A stretch of 64,000 nt of DNA from Microbacterium abyssi (GTDB lineage Bacteria > Actinomycetota > Actinomycetes > Actinomycetales > Microbacteriaceae). Positions 39,205-47,076 of this stretch are shown here, piece after piece (position 1 is the stretch's first letter; each line of letters begins with the position of its first letter). The stretch is taken from positions 992,001 through 1,056,000 of the forward strand of contig NZ_CP063815.1 of assembly GCF_015277895.1 (NCBI RefSeq). The letters run 5' to 3'. The position numbers and the translations under genes are program-made. The notes under the pieces are model-generated. The model searched no databases, was not told where the DNA came from, and saw only the letters and a list, made by a program, of their open reading frames with translations.

Positions 39205-40638
39205 ATGACGGAGAACACGCTCGCCATCGTCGTCCTCGCGGCAGGACAGGGCACTCGCATGAAGTCGCGCCTGCCCAAGGTGCTGCATCCGATCGCCGGG
39301 CGCCCGCTCGTCGGGCACGTGCTGACCACGGCATCCCATCTCGGCGCGGAGCACATCGAGGTCGTCGTGCGTCACGAGCGCGACCGCGTGGTCGAGATGC
39401 TCAGCCAGAGTCACCCCGACGCCGTGATCGTCGACCAGGACGACATCCCCGGCACGGGGCGCGCCGTCCAGGTCGCGATCGACGCGCTGCCGGCGGATTT
39501 CACCGGCGACGTGCTGGTGCTGTCCGGCGATGTCCCGCTGCTCGAGGCCGGCACGCTGCAGGCTCTCGTCGACGCGCACCGGTCCGCCGCGGCATCCGCC
39601 ACTGTTCTCAGCGCCCTGCTCGACGATCCGACCGGGTACGGACGCGTCATCCGTGACGACAGCGGCACAGTCGCGCGCATCGTCGAGCAGAAGGATGCCT
39701 CCGCGGACGAGGCTGCCGTCACCGAGATCAACGCCGGCGTCTACGTCTTCCGCGCGGCATCCCTGCGCACGTTCCTCACGAAGATCGACCAGGACAACGC
39801 CCAGGGCGAGCTGTACCTGACCGACGTGATCGGCCTGCTGCGCGAGGCGCAGGAGACCGTCGCCGCCGAGATCGCCGCCGACACCGCAGCGACCTTCGGC
39901 GTCAACGATCGCGTACAGCTCGCCGAGGCCGGTCGCGTGCTGAACGACCGCATCGTCCGGCGCTGGCAGCGCGAGGGCGTCACCGTCGTCGACCCGGCGA
40001 CCACCTGGATCGACGACGACGCCAAGCTCGCCCCTGACGTGACCCTCATGCCGAACACGTACATCGCCGGAGCCACGGTCGTCGAGTCCGGCGCCGTGAT
40101 CGGTCCCGACACATCGCTCGTCGACTGCGAGGTCGGAGAGGATGCCGTCATCCGCCGTTCCGACGCGACGCTCGCCGTCATCGGCGCCGGCGCGAACGTC
40201 GGCCCGTTCGCATACGTCCGGCCCGGCACCGTCCTCGGCGAGAAGGGCAAGATCGGCACCTTCGTCGAGACGAAGAACTCGCAGATCGGCGCCGGGAGCA
40301 AGGTTCCGCACCTGTCGTACATCGGCGACACGACGATCGGCGAGCGCGTGAATCTCGGCGCCGGCGCCATCACCGCGAACTACGACGACATCGCCAAGCA
40401 CCGCACCGAGATCGGCGACGAGGTGCACACCGGCTCGCACAACGTCTTCGTGGCGCCGGTTAGGATTGGTGACGGTGCGAAGACCGGAGCAGGAGCGGTC
40501 GTCCGCAAGGACGTTCCCGCAGGTGCTCTGGCCTTGAGTGTCGCCCCTCAGCGCAATGTCGAGGGGTGGGTCGAGAAGAATCGGGCCGGCACGGGGGCCG
40601 CTGAGGCGGCCGACCGGGCCAGCAGAACCGAAAAGTAA
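39205..40638 (+). CDS. glmU: Bifunctional N-acetylglucosamine-1-phosphate uridyltransferase / glucosamine-1-phosphate acetyltransferase
   Basis: 477 residues. The uridyltransferase motif LAAGQGTRMKSRLPKVLHP (K25) opens the protein; VLSGDVPLL follows; left-handed beta-helix repeats from about residue 265 with NYDDIAKHRTEIGD and GSHNVFVAPVRIGDGAKTG form the acetyltransferase. It makes UDP-GlcNAc for peptidoglycan. The ATG is the only start that keeps the N-terminal motif and lies one base past tRNA-Gln, so no separate leader exists. It precedes prs as in many actinobacteria. Confidence 0.96.
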   Translation: MTENTLAIVVLAAGQGTRMKSRLPKVLHPIAGRPLVGHVLTTASHLGAEHIEVVVRHERDRVVEMLSQSHPDAVIVDQDDIPGTGRAVQVAIDALPADFTGDVLVLSGDVPLLEAGTLQALVDAHRSAAASATVLSALLDDPTGYGRVIRDDSGTVARIVEQKDASADEAAVTEINAGVYVFRAASLRTFLTKIDQDNAQGELYLTDVIGLLREAQETVAAEIAADTAATFGVNDRVQLAEAGRVLNDRIVRRWQREGVTVVDPATTWIDDDAKLAPDVTLMPNTYIAGATVVESGAVIGPDTSLVDCEVGEDAVIRRSDATLAVIGAGANVGPFAYVRPGTVLGEKGKIGTFVETKNSQIGAGSKVPHLSYIGDTTIGERVNLGAGAITANYDDIAKHRTEIGDEVHTGSHNVFVAPVRIGDGAKTGAGAVVRKDVPAGALALSVAPQRNVEGWVEKNRAGTGAAEAADRASRTEK

Positions 40639-40647
40639 AGGCGGGTC

Positions 40648-41682
40648 ATGGGCCAGAAGAAGAAGACCGTTGCACTGGATCGGGACAACGGTGTGGCCCC
40701 CGGCCTCATCGCGAAGACGAAGAAGCGCCTCGTCGTCGCGGGGGGCCGCTCTCATCCTGAGCTGACCCACGCGGTAGCCGACGTCCTCGGCACGCAGATG
40801 GTTCCCGTCGAGCACCGCACCTTCGCCTCCGGCGAGATCTACTCCCGGTTCGAGGTGTCGATCCGCGGCTGCGACCTCTTCCTGATCCAGACCTTCGGCG
40901 AGCCGGTCAACGAGTGGCTCATGGAGACGCTCATCATGATCGATGCGGCCAAGCGCGCATCGGCCAAGCGCATCACGGTCGTCGCCCCGTACTACCCGTA
41001 CTCCCGACAGGACAAGAAGGGCCGCGGCCGTGAGCCGATCAGCGCCCGCCTGGTCGCCGACCTGCTCAAGACCGCCGGCGCCGACCGCGTCATGAGCGTC
41101 GACCTCCACGCCGCACAGATCCAGGGCTTCTTCGACGGTCCAGTCGACCACCTGTTCGCCAAGCCGGTGCTTCTCGAGCACTTCCGCGCGAACCTCACGG
41201 AGGAAGACCGTGAGACGCTCACGATCGTCTCTCCCGACATGGGCCGGGTGCGAGTCGCAGACACGTGGTCCGACAGCCTGAGCGCCCCGCTCGCGATCAT
41301 CCACAAGCGCCGCGACCCCAAGGTCGCCAACCAGGTTTCCGTCCACGAGATCGTCGGTGCGGTCGAGGGGCGCACCTGCCTCCTCGTCGACGACATGATC
41401 GACACCGGCGGCACGATCGTCAAGGCCGCGCAGGCGCTGAAGGCCAACGGCGCGCGCCGCGTCATCGTCGCCGCCACGCACGCGATCTTCAGCGATCCCG
41501 CCAGCGAGCGCCTGCAGGATGCCGCGATCGATGAGGTCGTCGTCACCGACACCATCCCGCTCACCCAGTCGCGCCGGTGGGAGAACCTCACGGTCCTCCC
41601 CATCGCTCCGCTGCTGGCCCGCGCGATCCACGAGGTCTTCGAGGACGGGTCGGTGACGAGCATGTTCGGCGGCGACGCCTGA
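40648..41682 (+). CDS. prs: Ribose-phosphate pyrophosphokinase
   Basis: 344 residues, with about 25 N-terminal residues (KKKTVALDRDNGVAPG...) more than the usual 315-320, typical of the Microbacteriaceae form. SVDLHAAQIQGFF, the catalytic RRDPK, and the PRPP loop LLVDDMIDTGGTI are present. It makes PRPP for purines, pyrimidines, His and Trp. It starts 9 nt after glmU with AAAGG as a ribosome site, so it is in the same operon. Confidence 0.95.
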   Translation: MGQKKKTVALDRDNGVAPGLIAKTKKRLVVAGGRSHPELTHAVADVLGTQMVPVEHRTFASGEIYSRFEVSIRGCDLFLIQTFGEPVNEWLMETLIMIDAAKRASAKRITVVAPYYPYSRQDKKGRGREPISARLVADLLKTAGADRVMSVDLHAAQIQGFFDGPVDHLFAKPVLLEHFRANLTEEDRETLTIVSPDMGRVRVADTWSDSLSAPLAIIHKRRDPKVANQVSVHEIVGAVEGRTCLLVDDMIDTGGTIVKAAQALKANGARRVIVAATHAIFSDPASERLQDAAIDEVVVTDTIPLTQSRRWENLTVLPIAPLLARAIHEVFEDGSVTSMFGGDA

Positions 41683-41723
41683 GACACAGCCCGCGCATAG
41701 CGGTGCCTCTTACGCTCGATCCC

Positions 41724-42161
41724 ATGATCAGCCAGGCCGCCTCACCATCCGTTCGCAAGGGCGCAGCCGTCGCCGGCATCGCAGGAATGCTCGTGCTGGC
41801 CGGGTGCTCGGGCGCGGCCGACGCGGAACCTCCGGCGGATTCCGGCGCATCCACGGGCTCTGGCACGTACGTCGACGGCACCTATACGGCCGAGGGCTCG
41901 TATCAGACGCCCGAGACCGTCGAGCAGATCTCCGTCACCCTCACCCTCGAGAGCGGCATCGTGGCCGACGTCGAGGTGACCGGCGACCCGCAGGCCCGCG
42001 AAACCGAGCAGTATCAGGGGCAGTTCATCGCCGGCATCGCTGAAGAGGTCGAAGGCCGCCCGATCGACGAGCTGGACGTCAGCCGCGTCGCGGGCTCCTC
42101 GCTCACCAGCGGCGGATTCAACGCCGCAGTCGAGGACATCAAGGACCAGGCCGCAGCCTGA
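41724..42161 (+). CDS. FMN-binding (RnfG/NqrC-like) lipoprotein
   Basis: 145 residues. Lipobox VLAGC with Cys28 anchors it outside. The mature part is a minimal FMN_bind domain: GTYTAEGSYQTPETVEQISVTL and VSRVAGSSLTSGGFNAAV. The flavinylation motif reads AGSSLTS (123-129) where NqrC/RnfG have SGATLTS, making Ser126 the expected FMN-phosphate acceptor. The next gene encodes the flavinyltransferase, 2 bp downstream. It should shuttle electrons on the outer face of the membrane. TACGCT (41711-41716) is 7 nt before the ATG. Confidence 0.82.
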   Translation: MISQAASPSVRKGAAVAGIAGMLVLAGCSGAADAEPPADSGASTGSGTYVDGTYTAEGSYQTPETVEQISVTLTLESGIVADVEVTGDPQARETEQYQGQFIAGIAEEVEGRPIDELDVSRVAGSSLTSGGFNAAVEDIKDQAAA

Positions 42162-42163
42162 CC

Positions 42164-43021
42164 ATGTCGACGTGGCGATTCGACGCGATCGGCACGCGCT
42201 GGGAGATCGAGACCATCGAGCCGCTCGAGCCCGAGCGCCGCGCACGTGTCGGTGCGGTGATCGCCGACTTCGATGCGACCTGGTCGCGGTTCCGCGAAGA
42301 TTCGGTCGTGAGTCGCCTCGCGCAGTCCGGCGGCTGGGTCACGACACCGACGGATGCCGTCGCCATGCTCGATGCGTACCGCGAGCTCTCCGCGGCGACG
42401 GCCGGCGCGGTCAATCCGCTGGTCGGTGGGAGCCTGAGCGCGCTCGGCTACGACGCCTCATACTCGCTCGCCGCCGGCGACGCCGTCGCGGCGCCGCCGG
42501 ACTGGCCGGAGATCCTCACTTGGGATGCGGACGGAGTGAACCTGGCATCCGCTGCGCTGATCGATGTCGGAGCCCTCGGCAAGGGACGGCTGGTCGATCT
42601 GGTGGCCGCCGCACTCGACGGTGTCGCGGGTGCGTTCGTCGTGGATGCCGGAGGCGATATGGCGGTGCGCGGCGAGGCGCGCGTCGGACTGGAGCATCCC
42701 TTCGACCAGACCAAGGCGATCGGCATCGCCACGGTGCGGGATCAGGCGCTGTGCGCGTCGGCGACGAACCGGCGCGCGTGGGGCGACGGGCTCCATCACG
42801 TGCTCGATGCACGCACCGGTATTCCCGTGCGCACCTGGGTGGCCACCTGGGCGTTCGCCCCCGACGCGATGCACGCGGATGCCGTCGCCACAGCCCTGTT
42901 CTTCGACGGCGGCCCGGCACTCGCGGGGCATTGGGGAGCGGAGTGGGTGCGGATGAGCACGGCGGGCGTCGCGGAACGGTCGCCGAACGCACCTGTGGAG
43001 CTGTTCATAGGGAAGAGTTGA
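42164..43021 (+). CDS. apbE: FAD:protein FMN transferase (ApbE)
   Basis: 285 residues. IDVGALGKGRLVDLVAAAL and VDAGGDMAVRG are the ApbE signature blocks, and MHADAVATALF is the Mg site. No signal peptide is visible, although many ApbE proteins are exported; an N-terminal cytosolic form or an unrecognised route is possible. It moves FMN from FAD to Ser/Thr in an S/AGxS/T motif, here presumably Ser126 of the upstream lipoprotein. Confidence 0.88.
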   Translation: MSTWRFDAIGTRWEIETIEPLEPERRARVGAVIADFDATWSRFREDSVVSRLAQSGGWVTTPTDAVAMLDAYRELSAATAGAVNPLVGGSLSALGYDASYSLAAGDAVAAPPDWPEILTWDADGVNLASAALIDVGALGKGRLVDLVAAALDGVAGAFVVDAGGDMAVRGEARVGLEHPFDQTKAIGIATVRDQALCASATNRRAWGDGLHHVLDARTGIPVRTWVATWAFAPDAMHADAVATALFFDGGPALAGHWGAEWVRMSTAGVAERSPNAPVELFIGKS

Positions 43022-43025
43022 TGTC

Positions 43026-44594
43026 GTGACTTCATTCACCTCCATGCGCCAGCGGGTGCTCGCCGTCCTCGGCGCCGTATCGATGTACCGACTGGCCCTG
43101 TCGAGCCTGGCGATCCTCGCCGGCATCGCGCTGATCCTGTCCCTGTTCGGCCTCGTCGGTCCTTCGCCGCTCGAGCTCGTGGTGTCGTTCGTGGTCCTCT
43201 CCGTCGTGATTTCGGCGGTGGATGCTGCGGCGCAGCGGCTGCTGCATCTGCCCTGGCGCGTGGAGTCGTCGCTGGTGACCGCGCTGATCCTCCTGTTCGT
43301 CATGCGGCCTGGCGTCGACGGGCCCGCGCTGATCGGCTTGGCACTGGCCGGAGCGATCGCGAGCGTCTCGAAATACCTCATCGCATGGCGCGGACGGCAT
43401 ATCTTCAACCCGGCGGCTTTCGGCGCCGCGGTCGTGTCGATCGCGGGCGCGTTCGGTGTTTTCGACTGGCTCGGGACGTCGGCATCCTGGTGGGTCGGGA
43501 CGGCCGCGATGGCGGTCCCCGTCGCGATCCTTGGCCTGGCGGTGCTGTGGCGCACCGAGAAAGTGCGCGTCGTACTGGTCTTCCTGCTGATCGCCGTCGG
43601 CACCTCGGTGGTGCGACAGGCCGTGCAGGCGCAGCAGTTCGGCATCGAGTTCGCCCTGCCGACGGCGCTGTCGTTCGCGGTGCTGCAATCACCGTTCCTG
43701 TTCCTCGGGGTCTTCATGGTCTCGGAGCCGCTGACCAGCCCGCCGCGGCGCTGGCAGCAGTTCTGGGTCGCCGGCCTCGTGGGCGTGCTCGCGGGCTGGC
43801 CGATCTTCGTCGGCGATCTGTTCACGCTGGGGCAGGAGAGGGCGCTTCTGATCGGCAACCTCCTCGCCCTCACCTTCGCGCTGCGCGGATCGGTGCGTCT
43901 CACGCTCGAGAAGCGCGAGTTCATCACCCCGACCGCGCAGGAGCTGACGTTCAGGGCCAAGGGAAAGCTGAGGTTCCGCCCCGGGCAGTATCTCGAGCTC
44001 GATGTCCCGCATCACCGGCCGGATGCACGCGGAACGCGCCGCGAGTTCAGCATCGTCTCAGCGCCGGCCGATCTGCCGGTGCTGCGGATCGCGTACAAGA
44101 ACGGCGACCAGAAGCATCCGTCCTCGTACAAGCGGGCGCTCGCGGCCGCCGATCCGGGCACGGTCCTCGCCGTCACCGGAACCTGGGGCGATTTCCTGCT
44201 GCCGAAGGGCGAGGCGCCGGTGCTCATGGTCGCCGCCGGCATCGGCGTCACGCCGTTCGTATCGCAGCTGCGCCAGCTGCGGGCGGACGGGGTCTCGCGC
44301 GACGTCGTGCTCGTTTACGTCGCATCCGAGGCGTCGGAGCTCGCCTTCCGTGCCGAGCTGGAGGCGACGCGCGTGCCCACGATCGTGTTCTGCCGCGACC
44401 GGCCGGAGGATCTGCCCGCGCACTGGAGCTGGGCGCAGGGCGTCCGCCTCGACGCAGCCGGTCTCGAGCGGGTCGTGCCGGACATCTCCGCCCGCCACAC
44501 GTTCATCTCCGGGCCGCCGCGGCTGATCGCCGACCTCGCCCCGGCCCTGCAGAAGGCGCACTCGGTCATCACCGACGCGTTCGCCGGGTACTGA
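43026..44594 (+). CDS. NqrB/RnfD-like membrane domain fused to ferredoxin-NADP reductase module
   Basis: 522 residues. The first roughly 290 form about nine membrane helices with GRHIFNPAAFGA and FMVSEPLTSPPRRWQQ, like NqrB/RnfD (which have NPxAF and a DPVTSP-type segment), but no S-G-A-T flavinylation motif is seen. The C-terminal part is an FNR module: FAD motif RREFSIVSAP (about 340), NAD(P) loop GIGVTPF (about 405) and terminal SGPP (about 490). No iron-sulfur domain. It would pass electrons from cytosolic NAD(P)H through the membrane to the flavinylated lipoprotein. The GTG start overlaps nothing; 4 bp after apbE. Confidence 0.82.
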   Translation: MTSFTSMRQRVLAVLGAVSMYRLALSSLAILAGIALILSLFGLVGPSPLELVVSFVVLSVVISAVDAAAQRLLHLPWRVESSLVTALILLFVMRPGVDGPALIGLALAGAIASVSKYLIAWRGRHIFNPAAFGAAVVSIAGAFGVFDWLGTSASWWVGTAAMAVPVAILGLAVLWRTEKVRVVLVFLLIAVGTSVVRQAVQAQQFGIEFALPTALSFAVLQSPFLFLGVFMVSEPLTSPPRRWQQFWVAGLVGVLAGWPIFVGDLFTLGQERALLIGNLLALTFALRGSVRLTLEKREFITPTAQELTFRAKGKLRFRPGQYLELDVPHHRPDARGTRREFSIVSAPADLPVLRIAYKNGDQKHPSSYKRALAAADPGTVLAVTGTWGDFLLPKGEAPVLMVAAGIGVTPFVSQLRQLRADGVSRDVVLVYVASEASELAFRAELEATRVPTIVFCRDRPEDLPAHWSWAQGVRLDAAGLERVVPDISARHTFISGPPRLIADLAPALQKAHSVITDAFAGY

Positions 44595-44630
44595 GTGGGC
44601 GCGACGGACTCTGGCTAGGTTCGTTCGGGT

Positions 44631-44692
44631 ACGGATGGCCGTCGATCGACACGGATGGCTGGCGAACCACGGAGGGATGCACGGCCATCCGT
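44631..44692. terminator. 12-bp inverted repeat between convergent flavin cassette and histidine kinase
   Basis: ACGGATGGCCGT (44631-44642) and ACGGCCATCCGT (44681-44692) are exact inverted repeats; a third partial copy ACGGATGGC lies at 44651-44659. The loop is long (38 nt). It probably ends one or both convergent transcripts. Confidence 0.55.
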
Positions 44693-44720
44693 GATTTCCG
44701 ACTGACAAACGCCCCGGGAA

Positions 44721-46190
44721 CTAAGCGGCGGGCACCGGCGTGATCGGGAACCGGACCGTGAACGTCGTGTCGCCGGGCTCCGACTGCACGGCGATCGTCC
44801 CGTGGTGGCCCTCGACGATGGCCTTCACGATCGCGAGGCCGAGGCCGGTGCCACCGGTCTGACGGGCGCGGGAGCTGTCGCCGCGGGCGAAGCGCGCGAA
44901 CAGCTCGTCCCGCACGGCGGGGTCGATGCCGGGCCCGTCGTCGTGCACGCGGATGACGGCTTCCTCACCCTCACGCGAGACCCGCAACGTGATCCGGGTT
45001 CCGGCGGGTGTGTGCGTGCGTGCGTTGGCGAGCAGGTTCGCGACGACCTGATGGAGCCGCCCGGCGTCGCCGAGCATCACGACCGGCTCCTCGGGCACGT
45101 CGATGGCCCACACGTGATCCGGTGCGGTCGGCCGGGCATCCGAGACGCCCTCGAGGGCGAGTTGCGTGAGGTCGACGGTGCCGTGCACGAGCTCCTGGCC
45201 CTCATCGAGTCGTGCGAGCAGCAGCAGGTCCTCGACCAGCCGCGTCATCCGCAGGGACTGCGCCTGGATGCGCTCCAGCGCCGTCTCGGTGCCGGAGGGG
45301 TCGGCTCCGTGGTGCAGGGCGCGCAGCGACAGCTCCGAGTAACCGCGGATGGATGCCAGGGGCGTGCGCAGCTCGTGACTGGCGTCCGCCACGAACTTCC
45401 GCATCAGCTCCTCGTTCCGCTGACGCGCGGCTAGGGAGTCGTTGACGTGGTCGAGCAGTTTGTTCAGCGACGCGCCCACGATCCCGGTCTCGGTGCGCGG
45501 ATCGGCCTCGGAGTCGGGCACGCGCTCGGTGATCGATACCTCACCGCGATCGAGCGGCTGGTTGGCGACGCGCGTCGCGGTCCCCGCGACCGCACGAAGC
45601 GGCCGCAGGCTGTAGCGGATGGTGACGGCGGTCGTCAGCGCCAGCAGGATGAGCCCTCCGAGGGTCGCGAGCGTGATCACCGTCAATAGCTGCGCCATCG
45701 TGCTCTGGATCTCATCGCGCGGCAGGCCGGTCACGATCCCGATGCCGTCGCTCTCCTGCACTGTGACCTGGAACGAGCCGAGTCCGTCGAGTGTCACAGC
45801 GGTGTTCGGAGCAGACTGGACGGCCTCGCTCAGCGTGCGCAGATCGTCGGCAGTGAGAGCTGTCGTACCATCGGTCGTCACCACTGCTCCGCTGGTGCCG
45901 CCCTCGGTCGCGACGGCCAGCAGCAGCCCGGGGTAGTGCTGGCCGGCGAGGACGGTCTGGGCGGTGAGGGGGCGGCCGGTGACCGTCAGGTACTGCGCCT
46001 GCTTGACGAGAACCGACGTCTGACCCGAGACCGAGCGCAGCTGATCCTGCAGCCGCCCCTCCAGTGCCTGCCCGAGCGTCGCGCTGGTGATCACGGCGAC
46101 GATGATGAGGATGAGCGACACGAACCCGATGACGGCGGTCATCAGCCGCGCCTGCAGGGTGAGCGGTCGGTGCATCCTCTTCTCGATCAC
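44721..46190 (-). CDS. Sensor histidine kinase (HAMP, HisKA, HATPase_c)
   Basis: 489 residues. Two membrane helices (about 17-40 and 165-190) flank an extracellular sensor of about 125 residues; a HAMP segment follows, then HisKA with His272 in DASHELRTPLASI and N-box VVANLLANARTHTP, G-box GGTGLGL. It senses an unknown envelope signal. The GTG start overlaps the response regulator stop in GTGA; ATG at 46175 is an alternative. It controls the regulator next door and, by position, the divergent ABC exporter. Confidence 0.9.
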   Translation of the reverse strand: MIEKRMHRPLTLQARLMTAVIGFVSLILIIVAVITSATLGQALEGRLQDQLRSVSGQTSVLVKQAQYLTVTGRPLTAQTVLAGQHYPGLLLAVATEGGTSGAVVTTDGTTALTADDLRTLSEAVQSAPNTAVTLDGLGSFQVTVQESDGIGIVTGLPRDEIQSTMAQLLTVITLATLGGLILLALTTAVTIRYSLRPLRAVAGTATRVANQPLDRGEVSITERVPDSEADPRTETGIVGASLNKLLDHVNDSLAARQRNEELMRKFVADASHELRTPLASIRGYSELSLRALHHGADPSGTETALERIQAQSLRMTRLVEDLLLLARLDEGQELVHGTVDLTQLALEGVSDARPTAPDHVWAIDVPEEPVVMLGDAGRLHQVVANLLANARTHTPAGTRITLRVSREGEEAVIRVHDDGPGIDPAVRDELFARFARGDSSRARQTGGTGLGLAIVKAIVEGHHGTIAVQSEPGDTTFTVRFPITPVPAA

Positions 46191-46915
46191 TGCGGCGCCT
46201 TGATCATGTAGCCCACGCCGCGAACCGTGTGCAGCAGGGGAGTGCGCCCCGCGTCGATCTTCTTGCGCAGGTACGAGATGTACAGCTCGACGACCGACGA
46301 CTTTCCGCCGAAGTCGTAGCTCCACACCCGATCGAGGATCTGAGCCTTCGACAGCACACGGCGCTCGTTGCGCATCAGGTAGCGCAGCAGCTCGAACTCC
46401 GTCGCGGTCAGCTCGATCTCGGTGCCGTCACGCTCGACCTCGTGGCTGTCCTCGTTGAGCGTGAGATCGCCTACGCGGAGGATCGACTGGCCGTCGTCGG
46501 CCGTCGCGACACCCGTGCGGCGGATGATCGCGCGCAGACGAGCGATGACCTCCTCCAGGCTGAACGGCTTGGTGACGTAATCGTCGCCACCGGCGGTGAG
46601 GCCCGCGATGCGATCGCCGACGGCATCCTTCGCAGTGAGGAACAGCACGGGGACGAGATTGCCGGACTCGCGCAGGCGCCGCAGCACGCTCATCCCGTCG
46701 AGGTCGGGCATCATGATGTCGAGCACGAGGGCGTCCGGTTCGAAATCGCGCGCCACCTGCAGCGCTTCGAGACCGGAGGATGCTGTGCGCACCTCCCACC
46801 CCTCCATCCGCAGCGCCATCGCGAGCAGGTCGGTGAGCATCTGCTCATCGTCGACGGCGAGGATGCGGAGAGGGGATCCATCGGGGCGGCGCAGTTCGGG
46901 CTGATCGGAGGTCAT
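46187..46915 (-). CDS. OmpR/PhoB-family response regulator
   Basis: 242 residues. Receiver domain with acidic pocket AVDDE and phosphoryl Asp66 in LVLDIMMPD, Thr in LTAKD and Lys in VTKPFS; C-terminal winged helix ends with LHTVRGVGYMIK. The five CTRTG repeats upstream (46925-46975) are spaced like binding sites of this family, so autoregulation is likely. ATG 46915 fits the receiver start; an in-frame GTG at 46936 is possible but overlaps the repeats. Confidence 0.93.
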   Translation of the reverse strand: MTSDQPELRRPDGSPLRILAVDDEQMLTDLLAMALRMEGWEVRTASSGLEALQVARDFEPDALVLDIMMPDLDGMSVLRRLRESGNLVPVLFLTAKDAVGDRIAGLTAGGDDYVTKPFSLEEVIARLRAIIRRTGVATADDGQSILRVGDLTLNEDSHEVERDGTEIELTATEFELLRYLMRNERRVLSKAQILDRVWSYDFGGKSSVVELYISYLRKKIDAGRTPLLHTVRGVGYMIKAPQ

Positions 46916-46924
46916 GCGTCCATT

Positions 46925-46975
46925 CTGTGGAATCACCTATGTGATTTCTATGGAGAACGCTATGCGTGTTCTGTG
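46925..46975. promoter_or_regulatory. Five helically phased CTRTG direct repeats (response-regulator box)
   Basis: CTGTG (46925), CTATG (46937), CTATG (46948), CTATG (46960) and CTGTG (46971) begin 12, 11, 12 and 11 bp apart, one per helical turn, as in PhoB/OmpR tandem sites. They lie in the 161-bp divergent spacer between the regulator and the ABC exporter. AATCAC-ctat-GTGATT (46931-46946) and AGTGAT-ctc-ATCACT (46988-47002) are additional dyads. Confidence 0.7.
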
Positions 46976-47076
46976 AGTCCCTCTGATAGTGATCTCATCA
47001 CTGCGTCATCTCATGCCCATATCTGCTCTCCATAACGTCGAATCGAGTCGCGGGTGGTCCCGACCGAAGGAGAGAG

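Noticed and set aside
42172..43029. A 285-residue open frame overlapping apbE in another frame
   Set aside because: It covers nearly the same bases as apbE, is extremely Arg-rich and lacks motifs; apbE has clear signatures.
44595..44720. A short gene in the gap between the flavin cassette and the histidine kinase
   Set aside because: The gap is dominated by the 12-bp inverted repeat and a third partial copy; no frame has a ribosome site or plausible protein.
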